This document shows, piece by piece, positions 22,608 to 33,640 of a DNA stretch of 64,000 nt. The DNA lies in NCBI GenBank assembly GCA_015680685.1, contig MNCI01026340.1, forward strand, positions 263,777 through 327,776. The letters are read 5' to 3'. Position 1 is the stretch's first letter; every line of letters begins with the position of its first letter. The notes beneath the pieces are model-generated. The model saw only the letters and a program-made list of their open reading frames with translations, searched no databases and had not been told where the DNA came from. Position numbers and translations under genes: made by a program. This stretch comes from Gnetum montanum. Its lineage: Eukaryota; Streptophyta; Gnetopsida; Gnetales; Gnetaceae.

Positions 22608-23477
22608 TGATGAGTGGCAAGGTACCCCTACACTCAATCATATGAATACGAGCGTTACACATGCGATCTGGTCGAACTCCGCAGACTAAGTGCCTACACA
22701 CCTTATGGAACACTTAAGGTTAATCGTTCGTTGTCTTCCTAGACTTACTTGTATTTGTCATGGTTGTATGGTTAAGTAAGTCTGAGGTATGTGATTTTTA
22801 TATCTTTTCTATTTTTATCGCCTATGCTAAGAGGTGAAGGTGAAGAGATTAAGTAACTAACTTTAACTAACTAAGTTCTAATGCCTAGCATTAGTATCCA
22901 TTCCCACTTGTCGTTCACACCCTGAGCCAATGCAATCTTCTGGGATTACCAAGCTTGTCGTTGCTAGGATTACCAAGCGTAACGCACGTTCTCGAAGCGG
23001 TCGTATTGAATGCACTTAACTAGGAGAGAAGGGTTGAGAGAGATTTAATTAACTAATAAATCATTAAATGATGAATAATAAATAACAATAATAAAAGTCC
23101 TATATAGCTTAGTCCATGCACTGCAAGGTTTATCCAAAAGTTCATCTTTATTTTTGTACACAAACTTGTGCTGAGGTACAATATTTGCTCGAATAAAGAT
23201 CCATTCACTTTGAGACTCCTATTGCAGGCACATGGAAATTATTCTATCTCTAGAGGGGAAAAACTGCCAGAGCTTCACTATGGTCTAGGCCTAGATATCG
23301 AAACAAGGGAGAGCTGCCTCTTATTTATAGATTTGGAGACAAGTTGCGATCTCATGTACACGATATCGCAAGGGAAGACGCGATATCGTATATGCAATAT
23401 CATGGGGGATGTGATATCGCAGGCGATGCGATATCGCATACGTGATATTGCGGCCCATGTGATATCACATCCCATCA
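22608..23477 (-). repeat. 3' LTR of gypsy element 1
   Basis: 870 bp, plus-strand start TGATGAGTGGC and end TCACATCCCATCA, giving TG...CA on the element strand. It aligns end to end with 28739-29545. Its U3 carries eight GATATC-type hexamers in near-palindromic setting (from 23348 to 23466), then TATAAATAAGAG on the minus strand (23318-23329). The purine-rich CATGGGGATA precedes it on the element strand (23478-23487) and is the likely polypurine tract. Confidence 0.9.
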
Positions 23478-24861
23478 TATCCCCATGACTAAATAAAAAC
23501 CTGTTCTTGAGTTCCTTACAAAATATTGGGAAGGTATGGGATTATTGACTTGAATGGAACTAATGGTTAATGGGATGACATGTGAATGGATCATCATTAC
23601 AAGACAAGATAAAATTGGTGTTCACGACAGCAAGAGTGAACACTTTATACATTTGACATCAGGCCTTATTTGGCAACTGAGAGAGAAGAGAGAAGAGAGA
23701 AAATAGAAGAAGTCTATTGCTACCAATGCCAAGATTGCACCTTTCATTGTCCATTCATAAGCACACCATCAATCTTGTTCCTTGCATAGCTGCTTCAGCA
23801 CTGATCCATTCCAAGTGTTCTCTCCAGATCCAATATGTTGTTGTATGATTGCCATCTACACACACAACACAGTCTCATATTAGCAAGGGTAAACAAATCA
23901 TAATGCAATTGATACATTTCTTTGGTGTAAGGTCCATTGGCTGAGTTGTGATATGGTTGATACGGATCTGGAGATGTAATATTGGTGGCTACCGAAGGTG
24001 TAGGGGTTAGGAGAAAATCGAAAAAATTGGATTAGGACCCCCATGACTGAGAGTGAACCTCTGATAGCGATAGAATGGAGAAAGAAAAAGAACACGAAAG
24101 ATGGAGAAAAGGAGACAACTATAACGTCGATGAACTGGATGTCAAGATGGAGATGAAAAAAATAAAGTTAATTGCAAAAAATGTTAAGGAAAAGAAATTA
24201 ACTGGTGCACCAAATAGGAATGCCAATGGGTCCTCCCCAAAGCAGGCTCATGCCCTTAATGCCCTAGCAAACCCACATTCAAAGAGTCCATAGGCTCTAG
24301 GAATGTCATTTGAAAATAAGAGTTAAAGTCTTAACCACAAGAATTTACCAAAAAGAAAACAATGCATCAAATAAAATATACACTAATGATACAACCAGAA
24401 ATGAGGTGAATCAATGGAGAAAGGATGATGGAGAGAGGAGAATGGAATGGAGTCTCAAGAACAAGGTGGTGTATAGCCCCTTGTGTATTTAATGATTAAT
24501 GGGACTTGGTAGATCTCATTCCAAATTCGACCTCATACAAACCACATCCAGTGACTTCACATTAATGCATTCGGCCAAACCATCCACCTGAAGTAACAAG
24601 AATGCATCCCTCAAAGAGTCACCAATACTTCGACGAAGCAAAAGAGGAGATAGGAAGCGATGAAGGGCCTTAGTTAGAGGGAACATTTTTAGTTAGTTCC
24701 ATAACCAGTGCTTGTAGCCTAGATGATTATTTCGTTTAAGTGGTGTGCTTTGAATCCTCACTGTTTTTTTTTTTTTTTTGCGTGAGAACCACACCATGCA
24801 AAGACTTATTATTTTTATTTACTCAGCTTCCTGATAATGGAGCAATGTCAGAATGGGAAGG
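23478..24861 (-). mobile_element. 3' non-coding region of gypsy element 1
   Basis: This lies between the assembly gap and the 3' LTR. The segment around 24200-24305 (TCCTCCCCAAAGCAGGCTCA and flanks) is homologous to 39760-39850 of gypsy element 2, which shows that the two elements share this region. Element 2 has about 3.2 kb more between here and the LTR, including ORF X, which is absent in element 1. A T-run at 24764-24779 is present. Short plus-strand frames at 24075-24492 run against the element and look fortuitous. Confidence 0.65.
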
Positions 24862-25130
24862 NNNNNNNNNNNNNNNNNNNNNNNNNNNNNNNNNNNNNNN
24901 NNNNNNNNNNNNNNNNNNNNNNNNNNNNNNNNNNNNNNNNNNNNNNNNNNNNNNNNNNNNNNNNNNNNNNNNNNNNNNNNNNNNNNNNNNNNNNNNNNNN
25001 NNNNNNNNNNNNNNNNNNNNNNNNNNNNNNNNNNNNNNNNNNNNNNNNNNNNNNNNNNNNNNNNNNNNNNNNNNNNNNNNNNNNNNNNNNNNNNNNNNNN
25101 NNNNNNNNNNNNNNNNNNNNNNNNNNNNNN
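24862..25130. other. Assembly gap (269 N)
   Basis: A run of N between the protease end and the 3' region of gypsy element 1. If its length is real, the element has lost all of pol; if it is only a scaffold placeholder, several kilobases of pol could be missing from the assembly. Confidence 0.95.
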
Positions 25131-25417
25131 AAAAAAACAAGAAAAGTTAAAAGATTTTGTAAAACAAAAATGTGCAAAAAAAATGTGTAAAACAAAAACT
25201 TAAAAGAACTGAGGGCCTCAAATGAGCAGCATAGGTGGCCATCTCCCCCATGACTGAATGGCAAGGGAGAGATCCGAAATAGTGAGCATTTGTTTGAATT
25301 TCTTAGAAGTGCCCAACTTCTCCCAATTGATGTTTTCAGGTTAAGAGTTGGAAGTTGGCAATGCTCATATTCCAATGTATCTATGCTCTCACTATGGGTG
25401 TTTGTTGTTCCCCCAGT

Positions 25418-28400
25418 TCATTCCATCCATATTGTTGGGTTGCTCTCTTGATTAGCTATTAACCACGGGGTGCTCTCTTGTTGAGTGGTTGCTACATACA
25501 GGCACCTTTGTATGTTATCCTCTGGTGCACACCAGTTACATGCAGGAAATGTTGAATATTTCTGTATGTCATCACCCTCTGAGTCATTGTATGTGATGCA
25601 TAGAACCTTCTTCTTCTCAATCTTTCCATAAATGTTTTCCTTAAATATCTCCAAGGAAAGATCACGGATTCCTAGGCATGTGTCTATTGTGCTCAGCCAT
25701 GTCCTCCCCATTATAATTTAGAAGTTCCCTTTGTCATTATTTACGTGGATCACTAGGAAATTAACTAGGTATGACCAACCACACATAGTGGTAACAATGT
25801 TCTCAACATGTCCCAAAGGAATAGTGATGGACTAGTTAGCCAGCTCTAATTGAATATTACTCTTCTTAAGTGGAGGCAGGTTCTAGGCTTTATACATTTC
25901 TCGCGAGATTAAGTTGACTTCGGAACTTGAGTCAAGAAGAGCCTTATGAGGTTCATGCCCAGCGACTTGGAGATAAATTAAGGGACTCCTAGGATTAGAT
26001 AATTTCCTGGGAAGGTGGCCCACCTTGATCCAGTCGGTAACGGTATGTGTTAACATAACCATATGCGTTGAGCTCTGTTGTTGGTTTGAAGGAAGCTTTA
26101 AAGCATTTCTTGATGGAGGAGTGGTCATAGACTCAACCGCTTGCTATTGTGAGAGCTTGTTTGGGCTTTTGGTTCTGAAGAAAGGTCTTCTTTTTGTGCA
26201 TTTGTCAAAAGTAGCAGCGGGTTGAAGGTTTACAACTCTCGTAGCATTACGTTGCTGCGGTTGAGTGGGGAGTTCCCCTTGCATTGTTGGAGCAGGTGGC
26301 ATTAGTACTATTGGTGTAAAAGTGGCAGATGGATTCGGAGGATGGTACGCACGTGGTGTGTCTCCCGTAGGAGAAGGAGTTCTAAAATACTCCCAAACTT
26401 GGTAGTGACATTGTGGGGTTGCATGACCCATAGAGTCATTTGGAGAAACCAGCTGTTGCACGTAATAGCCATACGGGTCTGGCTATCGGTAAGGGTATTG
26501 TTGCCTAGGCGGTGGCATCCCCCATGACCATGGGTATTGTCATTGCTGGTGTTGCTCGATAGGTTGTGGTGGAGTTCAACTTGGATAATACATTAATGGT
26601 TGGTGGAATTGCCTCAGGTTACCTTGGGGATAAGGTAATTGACGGGGTGCTTGCCATTGGTTAAGTCATGGGTTAAGTGCATACACCTTGGACTCTTGCA
26701 AATGTGAGATTATTGGGCAACATCCCTTAGGATGGTCATATTGGCAGATCTCACATCCACCGTCATTGTCCGTGTCAGAATCCACAACCTCATCGACGAT
26801 AATCATTTTTCCCTTACCCTTGTTACGTGCATGGTTTGAATCTCTCCGCTTTTTCTTATCATAGTCACTACTTCGTTCCTTAGACTCCTCTATGATTTTC
26901 AAGACAAGTTCAAATCTACTATCTAAGGAGTCCTGTATTTGATCTACCTTGGCGGCCACTTCCATTGTTAATTTCTGAAGCAGCAAGGTTTTTCTATTCA
27001 CCAACTCTTTGAGTGGTGACTCATCCTCTTCCTCACAGAATCTTTCTCCCCTCTTTCAGAGGGAAGGATCGCAGTTGTACTCTTCCGTGCTTTCTCTTTT
27101 CCATAGCTCCCCTTCTTCTTTAGCTACTTGCTCCAACAATATATGAACTTCATGGGACCTAAGTTTGGATAATCTCCCTTGGGCATATGTCCCAAGGGTT
27201 CTTCTGGTTTCATGTCTTAGCCAATCTACGAGGTGGCGGAGTTGATCCCATTGTGCGTAACCATGGCCCAAGCAACAATGTAGCAATGCATAATATCGGC
27301 CCATGGCAGCATCCAAAGGTTCATGATTACCCTGCTTCCATCCTTGGATCTACTTAAGTAAGTTGGACACTCTGGAGTACATTTGGTATTTATTGTTAAA
27401 TAGTTCTAGCATCTTACTTCACCTCCTAATGGTTTCCGGTTCCAAGGACTGGTACCAGCTTTCTGCATCTTTTATGAGTGTCCTAGGGAACAACTTTAAC
27501 TTCTTCCACTTATTTTTGATATTCTGCAAGGCACAGGCATTGTGGAATTCCTGTAGATGATTTTGCAGATCAGCATTGTATCACCCCTCAAACCGTGGGA
27601 TATTATTCATGTCTAGCCTCTTGATCCAGCTATCTTTTTGGTGCCTTGTAGGTATTCTAACTACCTCTGTAATGTCTAACATACTTCAGGTGGCTAGTAG
27701 GGGCTCATCATGATCATCTCTCTCATGACGTCTATGATGCCCACATGGTTCCCTACTTTTCCTTCTACCATGCCTAGACTCTCTAGACTGCCCTCGTCCT
27801 CATTCTCGACTCTCTCATTGAGGTTTCTCATTTTGCTTACCTTTGTCCTCATGGTTTGGCTCTTGGTGACTACGTCCTGATGTGGAAGGAGAGGGTGAAT
27901 GATGTGATGAAGGGGAAGAGGAAGGAGAACCATTGCCATGACGATGTTCCTTACCTTCTCTTCAGTGGCTACGACCCCGATCATGATGACGATCAGAATG
28001 CTCATCCTTGTCATGTGTCCGTGTTCCCTTGTTGAACACTTGGTGTTCATGGGTATCAGAACCAAGGTTGTGTATCATGGAGTGAATGTTCTGATACCCT
28101 ACCTTCTCACTATCATTAGGAGGGGGAACATCATTTAGTGAAGAGCCTATTGAGATAGGTTCACCACTCTTAATTCCTCTTATCACAGGCGAAGCATTTT
28201 GGGGGCCTTTGCCCTTCAACGATGTATGGTGGCTCTCCTGCCACGCATCCCGTTGACGTTGTGTTGTTGTGGGATGGTAATCCCTTGTGTCGTAATCACA
28301 CACAACGTATTCAACATATAGCTATGTCATGTCTATTTGTGCAAGAGCACGAAGAAGCATATTAGGGACTGCTTGATCTGGAGGTAACACTATGTTACCT

Positions 28401-28594
28401 TGCAAGTCTCTCCATCACAGTTGTTCATCCTGATGGAGGATAAAGGTAAAATTAGGTATATACTCATCATGATGAGTATATACTACTTGATGTTGTTGAG
28501 GAACTGGTGGATTTGGGTTACGTGTGTTAGACTGTCGACTGTCTCTTGTGTGATCCCTAGGTGGTGAAGTGCTTTTGTTAGAAGAAGAAGACAT
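25418..28594 (-). pseudogene. Gag-protease polyprotein of gypsy element 1
   Basis: A single reading frame runs from the ATG at 28594 (MSSSSNKSTSPPRDHTRD) to 25418 without net frameshift, about 1,060 codons, broken by some 18 stop codons. In order it shows a polar N-terminal part rich in H, D and R, a capsid-like region (NADLQNHLQEFHNA, then DAESWYQSLEPETIRR near 27420, then GYAQWDQLRHLVDWLRHE near 27240), a charged linker, a compact zinc knuckle CEICQYDHPKGCC (about 26728-26766), a Q/P-rich stretch and the aspartic protease LLDSSSEVNLIS (about 25905-25940). The usual DSG triad reads DSS here. Most stops are TGA or TAG at likely former R, Q or W codons. Confidence 0.88.
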
Positions 28595-28719
28595 TGTTAT
28601 CTTGTCGGTGTGCTATTGATTGTTGTTTGAATTTTCTTCTGATTAACCCTAAGGGTTCGTTTAAACTCCCAACGATGTGGATAATTTCCTATGTTCTACT
28701 TAGCACACAAACAGCTTAG

Positions 28720-28737
28720 TCCCCAGCAACGGTGCCA
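28720..28737 (-). promoter_or_regulatory. Primer binding site, tRNA-Asp type
   Basis: The plus strand reads TCCCCAGCAACGGTGCCA. Plant tRNA-Asp ends TCCCCGGCAACGGCGCCA, so 16 of 18 bases agree. It lies one base inside the 5' LTR, where reverse transcription would start. The tRNA-Asp site is the usual one of Athila and related gypsy elements. Confidence 0.88.
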
Positions 28738-28738
28738 A

Positions 28739-29545
28739 TGATGAGTGGCGAGGTACCCCTACACTCAACAATACAAATACGAGCATTACACACGTGATCC
28801 AGTTGAACTCCACAGACTAAGTGCCTACACTCCTTATGGAACACTTAAGGTTAATTGTTCGTTGTCTTCCCAGACTTACTTGTATTTGTCACGGTTGTAT
28901 GGTTAAGTAAGTCTGAGGTATGTGATTTTTATATCTTTTCTATTTTTATCGCCTATGCTAAGAGGTGAAGGTGAAGAGACTAAGTAAATAACTTTAACTA
29001 ACTAAGTTCTAATGCCTAGCATTAGTATCCATTCCCACTTGCCATTCACACCCTGAGCCAATGCAACCTTCTGGGATTACCAAATGCTATTCGTTGCTGG
29101 GATCACCAAGCATAACGCACATGCTTGAAGCGGTTGTTCTAAATGCACTTAACTAGGAGAGAAGGGTTGAGAGAGATTTAATTAACTAATAAATCATTAA
29201 ATGATGAATAATAAATAACAATAATAAAAATCCTATTTAGCTTAGTCCATGCACTGCAAGGTTTATCCAAAAGTTCGTCTTTATTTCTATACACAAACTT
29301 GTGCTTAGGTACAATATTCGCTCGAACAAAGATCCGTTCACTTTGAGACTCCTAGTACGGGCACATGGAAATTATTCTATCTCTGGAGGGGAAAAACTGC
29401 CAGAGCTTCACTACGGTCTAGGCCTAGATATCAAAATAAGGGAGAGCTGCCTCTTATTTATAGATTTGGCAGTGAGTTGCGATATCGTGTACGCGATATC
29501 GCAGGGGAAGAAGCGATATTGCGTACGCGATATCACCGCCCATCA
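28739..29545 (-). repeat. 5' LTR of gypsy element 1
   Basis: 807 bp, plus-strand start TGATGAGTGGCGAGGTACCC and end CCGCCCATCA. The sequence differs from the other LTR mainly by transitions and by a 63-bp length difference confined to the palindrome array. Here the array has four GATATC/GATATT units (29481, 29495, 29515, 29529), and the TATA box TATAAATAAGAG is at 29451-29462 on the minus strand. This is the promoter-bearing LTR of the element. Confidence 0.9.
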
Positions 29546-29550
29546 CCAAG

Positions 29551-30059
29551 CTTAAAGATTTATTCATCTTGTGACGAGTGTGTAGCATTTGAGGATCTAC
29601 CATCTTGTTATCCTCTACCACTATTATTTGATTTCAACAATATAAAGGTGGTGAGCTTTACTACACATTTTGATGAGTGAGTTTCATTTGTGTATTTAGT
29701 TTAAACAATTGTTTGTATTTATTTTTAAGTTTAAATTCTATTTGGAACACATTTATCCTCAAATTCTAAGTTCATTGATCCACAAGCAATATCAAAGATT
29801 GGTGATCATTCCCAAATTTAATAACCTTATGAAATGGAACGATATCAGGGACATTGCTTAAAAAACCACTCTTTTAATGGCACTATTTATGCCTTGTGAA
29901 AGGGCTATGTATAAACCTGTTTAGAGTTGTTTGAGTTTGATGTGTGGGAGAATGTGATTGAGTAATACAAGGTATCATTAAAAGCAATAGTAAGCTAGGA
30001 TGAAGATGACAAAAAGTCTTTCATGAACAATTTAAAGGCAAGGAATGTTATTACCTCAA
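29551..30059 (+). mobile_element. Sirevirus-like copia: LTR end, primer site and gag start
   Basis: The LTR resumes right after the gypsy element and ends at GATCCACA (29776-29783). CAATATCAAAGATTGG (from 29786) sits where the initiator-tRNA-Met primer site TGGTATCAGAGC is expected; the mismatches are largely G-to-A type. The same LTR end and spacing occur in the copia at 54426-60868. A frame from about 29940 reads FEFDVWENVIE, stop, YKVSLKAI, then DEDDKKSFMNNLKARNVITS (to about 30060), like the 'W..D...K...NLKAKNIITSAL' part of Sirevirus Gag. It is cut at 30060 by the next copia. Confidence 0.65.
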
Positions 30060-30320
30060 TGATAATGATAATAAATTAATTATTGAAAATGATAGTTGAT
30101 ATTAATAATGATTGTATGAATGAGAGAAAAGAAAGGAATATGAAAGGTCATAGATTTGCTAGAAAATTCATACATCAACTTTATTGGTAGAAAATAGATC
30201 ATTTACAACATGGTATGACCTTAGTTTATATAGTATTTTATTAGGACAATTCTAGGAATTAAGAAAAATTCATTTCCCACTAATAAAACTGAGAAGAAAT
30301 TTTTAAAAAAGTGATGAATT
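30060..30320 (-). repeat. 3' LTR of the minus-strand copia
   Basis: About 260 bp of recognisable similarity to 33385-33640, including GAGAGAAAAGA(A/G)AGGAATAT and TAAAA(A/C)TGAGAAGAAA. It begins right after the Gag frame of the Sirevirus-like element into which this copia inserted. Confidence 0.65.
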
Positions 30321-30650
30321 CAGACAAAGATCAAGTACATCCATCCATCAATTCATAATTTTTAAAAAACTTTCTTCTTTCGACAAGTAATGACAAGAAT
30401 ATTATAAACCTTTGTTTCCTAATTTTTCTTGCATTGCACACTTTATTAATAGTCTCACTTTTAGGATGGAATTTAAGGCTCTTCCTATTGCCTTCTTATG
30501 TATGTCATCTTCATGATGTCTATACTTTGGCAAAGGTATTTAGTCCTACAATGCAAAAGAGGTTTTGTTAATAAATTTTTCATTTGATTATTTAGTTCAA
30601 CTTGTAATGGATTTATTTCCTCTTCTTCACTTCTTATTTTATATAATAGT

Positions 30651-32468
30651 TGTCATCATCATCATCCTACCCTTGTCCCAACAAAATGAGGTTAGCTACA
30701 TAAGTTATTTTTTCACTATTCATCTTTATGAAGAGCTAGATCTTTATTTATTTTTAGTTTCTTTAAATAAACTTTAGTCATTTTTTCCCATATCTTCTTT
30801 GATCTTCCTTTTAGTGGCTTTCCTGAAACAATGATGTAATAACCTTTGTTTATAGGTTCATTGTTTGATCTTCTTTGCATATGTCCAAAACCATTTAAGC
30901 CATAATTATTGTAGCTTATTAGAAATAGAAGTCACTCCAAGTATTTTCCTAGTGTTTGTATTATGTAGTTTATCTCTTCTAGTAACAGTCAATATCTATT
31001 GAAGCATTCACACTTTTGCCACATTGATTTGTTGTTCATGCCTATTTTGTATTTCCTAACATTTAGCACCATATAAGATGGTAGGCCTAATTGTTGTCTT
31101 GTAAAATTTTTCCTATAAATTTTATTTTTGTCACATAGAACACCATTAGCCCATCTTCATTTTGACCATCCTACCTCAATTCTATTTATGATATCTTTAT
31201 TAATTTCACCATTTGATTGGAGGATTGATCCTAGGTATTAAAACTATTTATAGTGAGAGACTTTTTTACCTTGAATTTTTGCTTCTATTGTATCATTGCT
31301 TATGTTGTTATTAAAATTACATTCCATATATTCTATCTTATTTTTGATAATTTTAAGCCTTTTGATTCTTGAGAATGTCTCCACATCTCTATTTTTGCAG
31401 CAATATTTTCTTAAGTTGTATCCACCAACATAATATCATTTGCAAATAACATACACCAAGGGACTTCATCTTGTATTTCAATTGTTAGTTCATCCATGAT
31501 AATGGCAAATAAGTATGGGCTAAGTGCAAACCCTTGATATAGAGCTACTGTGACTAGAAAATCAAATGCTATTGCATAAGTTGTTCTAATTTTAGTTATA
31601 GCTCCTTCATGCATCTCTTGAATCACTTTAATATATTTATTAAGGATGTCTTTCCTTCACAAGGCCCACCAAATAATATTTTTTTGATACTATTGATTCA
31701 ATTCTAAGATGCTACTCTATGACTCTCTCCCAAAGCTTCATAGTGTGGCTCATTAGTTTTATCCATCTATAGTTTGCACAATTTTGTACATCTCTTTTAT
31801 TTTTGTAAATGGGGAAAACAAAGCTTTTTCTCTAATCATTAGGCATTTCCTTATCCTTCAAAATTTTGTTAAATAATTGTGTCAACCAAGAAACTCATGT
31901 ATCTCTCAATACTTTCCAAGCTTCTATAGGAATGTTATCTCATCCAACAACTTTTGCATTTTCCATCATTAATAAGACTATTTTCACCTCAGAGAAGGAA
32001 AGTTCGAGACCCAAACCAAAATTTGGTTCCTATTCTTAGATGTCTTTTCTTAAGAATTCTTCATTTAATAATTCTTGAAAATAATTTTTCCACCTATCCA
32101 AAATTTCATTATCTTTTACCAAAATTCTTTTATCTGCATTCTTGATGCATTTGACATGATCAATAGCCTTATATTTCTTGTTTTTCATTTTTACCAATTT
32201 TAAAATAACTTTTTCTCCTTTCTTTGTTCTTGATTTCTCATAATAGGTATCCAAGGCCTTATGTTTGGCTTTGTCTACTGCTATAGTTACCTCCTTTGCT
32301 ATCTTGTATATCATCTTGTTTTCTTAGCAATTGCTTTTCTGTCATTCCTTAAAGCACTTTTTCTTATTTTGGATAGCATGTTGCACTTCATCACTCGATC
32401 ACCATGTCTCCTTACAGATGTATTTTTTGCCTTGGTTTCACCCAAAATGTTCTTTCCAAATTTTTGCC
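30651..32468 (-). mobile_element. RTE-type LINE, 5'-truncated, with 13-bp target duplication
   Basis: The minus strand carries, from the 5' side, AVDKAKHKALDTYYEKSRTK and KKYKAIDHVKCIKNADKRIL (32036-32280), then the RT end YLFAIIMDELTIEIQDEVPW and CMLFANDIMLVDTT (31411-31530; the FADD box reads FAND). This segment is typical of plant RTE LINEs. The 3' end reads GTAGCTAACCTCATTTTGTT... and ends in a GATGATGATGATGA tail at 30653. Flanks are TTTATATAATAGT (30638-30650) and TTTATAAAATAGT (32469-32481), 12 of 13 identical. Removing the element rejoins the copia C-terminus. Stops and frameshifts are present. Confidence 0.88.
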
Positions 32469-32481
32469 TTTATAAAATAGT

Positions 32482-33000
32482 ATTTGAAGTTAATATGTTT
32501 AATTTTGTGTGTGTAAAACACGTTTATCCATTAATTAGATAGCTAATCTATTATCACATAACAACTTTACTAGAAGAGTGACTTCAAAGCTAAGTTGTAT
32601 TATAAGCTTATTTAACCATAGCATGTATTATATATATTCTACCATTGTTATAAATTTAGCTTCACATATTCATAGGCTAATTGAAGTTTGCTTCTTGCTC
32701 TTTCAATATATGAGATTTCTTTCCATGGAATATAATAATTTTGGATGTTGATTTTCTATCATTGTTATTTCCTCCCTAATTTGTTGTTGCATTTGCATGA
32801 AATTAGCCATTACCTTTTATGTAGTTCAAACCATAATAAATAGTGCCTTTTATGTATCTTAAAACATGTGTTAGATCCTTAAGATGAGATTGTCTTGACT
32901 CTTGCTTAAATTGAGATAAATACGAAGTGACAAATTCTAGATTAGGTTTAGTGGTAAATGCGAAGTTTATCAAATTAAATTTTGTAGAGTACTTCTTTTG
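32482..33000 (-). pseudogene. Copia RNase H C-terminal region
   Basis: Read on the minus strand: KFAFTTKPNLEFVTSYLSQF, SHLKDLTHVLRYIKGTIYYG (about 32850-32980), then a weak G.WFHANATT and VVM.DN.LAI.LMDKRV near 32520. After the RTE insertion the frame continues at 30637 downward with EEEEINPLQVELN and NLLTKPL, the 'ADIFTKPL' end of copia polyproteins. It is a remnant of the template-degrading RNase H. Confidence 0.75.
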
Positions 33001-33187
33001 TATGTTGATTTTCTAAATTTCTAAGATAATATGAGCATACGCTTTCTCATATATGTTAGGTTGTCTCTAGAGAGCATATTCTACCTACAATGATTTCTAA
33101 CACATTAAATATTATTATCATTCTTACTAAAGAATCTTTTCTTTTTCTTTTGTCTTCTTTTAATAATTTATTTATAAAATCATTACC

Positions 33188-33383
33188 TTAATCTTTATCT
33201 TCTTTGTTTGAAATGAGCTTGAAAGAAGCTTCATCTAATTCTATTGCTTCCCAAATATCATTTACTTTTAAAAGGTCTTTCATTATATCTTTCCAAAGAA
33301 TGAAATCTTGGATCTCATTGAAAATGATGGGACATTTTGCAATTTTTTCATTGCACTTCATTATGATGTTGGGTTTGATACCA
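33188..33383 (-). pseudogene. Copia primer site and Gag N-terminus
   Basis: The minus strand reads TGGTATCAAACCC (33383-33371), a match to the initiator-Met tRNA primer site, followed after 10 bases by ATG and MKCNEKIAKCPIIFNEIQDF and DIMKDLLKVNDIWEAIELDE. The 'W.......L....LW..I' spacing fits copia Gag N-termini. The open frame runs off into deleted sequence at 33188. Confidence 0.65.
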
Positions 33384-33384
33384 T

Positions 33385-33640
33385 TGTTAATGATAGTAAA
33401 TTGATTATTAAGAATGATAGTTGATAATAATAATGATTGTGTAGTGAGAGAAAAGAGAGGAATATTAAAGGTCATATATTTGCTGCAAAATTCATACATT
33501 AAATTTATTGGTAGATCATTGATAACATGATATGATCTTAGTCTATATAGAATTTGATTGGAACCATACTAAGGGTTAATAATAAGTCATTCCCCACTAA
33601 TAAAAATGAGAAGAAAATCTACTATGGTAATTAATGATAA
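33385..33640 (-). repeat. 5' LTR of the minus-strand copia
   Basis: The plus-strand start TGTTAATGATAG at 33385 abuts the primer site with one spacer base. It matches 30060-30320 along about 250 bases with scattered substitutions and small indels. The right edge could not be fixed. Confidence 0.65.

Larger units (their letters stand above)
22608..29545 (-). mobile_element. Athila-like gypsy retrotransposon 1, both LTRs, lacking pol
   Basis: A minus-strand LTR retrotransposon inserted in a copia LTR with the 5-bp target duplication CCAAG (22603-22607 and 29546-29550). Its parts on the plus strand from the left are the 3' LTR (22608-23477), a 3' non-coding region, an assembly gap, the Gag-protease frame (25418-28594), the primer site (28720-28737) and the 5' LTR (28739-29545). 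The primer site matches the 3' end of tRNA-Asp, as in plant Athila elements. RT, RNase H and integrase are missing; either they fall in the N gap (then its size is wrong) or this is a deletion derivative that depended on relatives. Confidence 0.9.

Noticed and set aside
23340-23470. CRISPR-like reading of the regularly spaced GATATC units
   Set aside because: The units are short palindromes with irregular spacing inside a plant LTR promoter; there is no repeat-spacer structure and the context is eukaryotic.
24075-24492. Two plus-strand frames (72 and 60 codons) with many K, E and R
   Set aside because: They run against the gypsy element, lie in its conserved non-coding 3' region, and match no family.
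24740-25375. Long frames crossing 24862-25130
   Set aside because: They exist only because the run of N contains no stop codons; the real sequence there is unknown.
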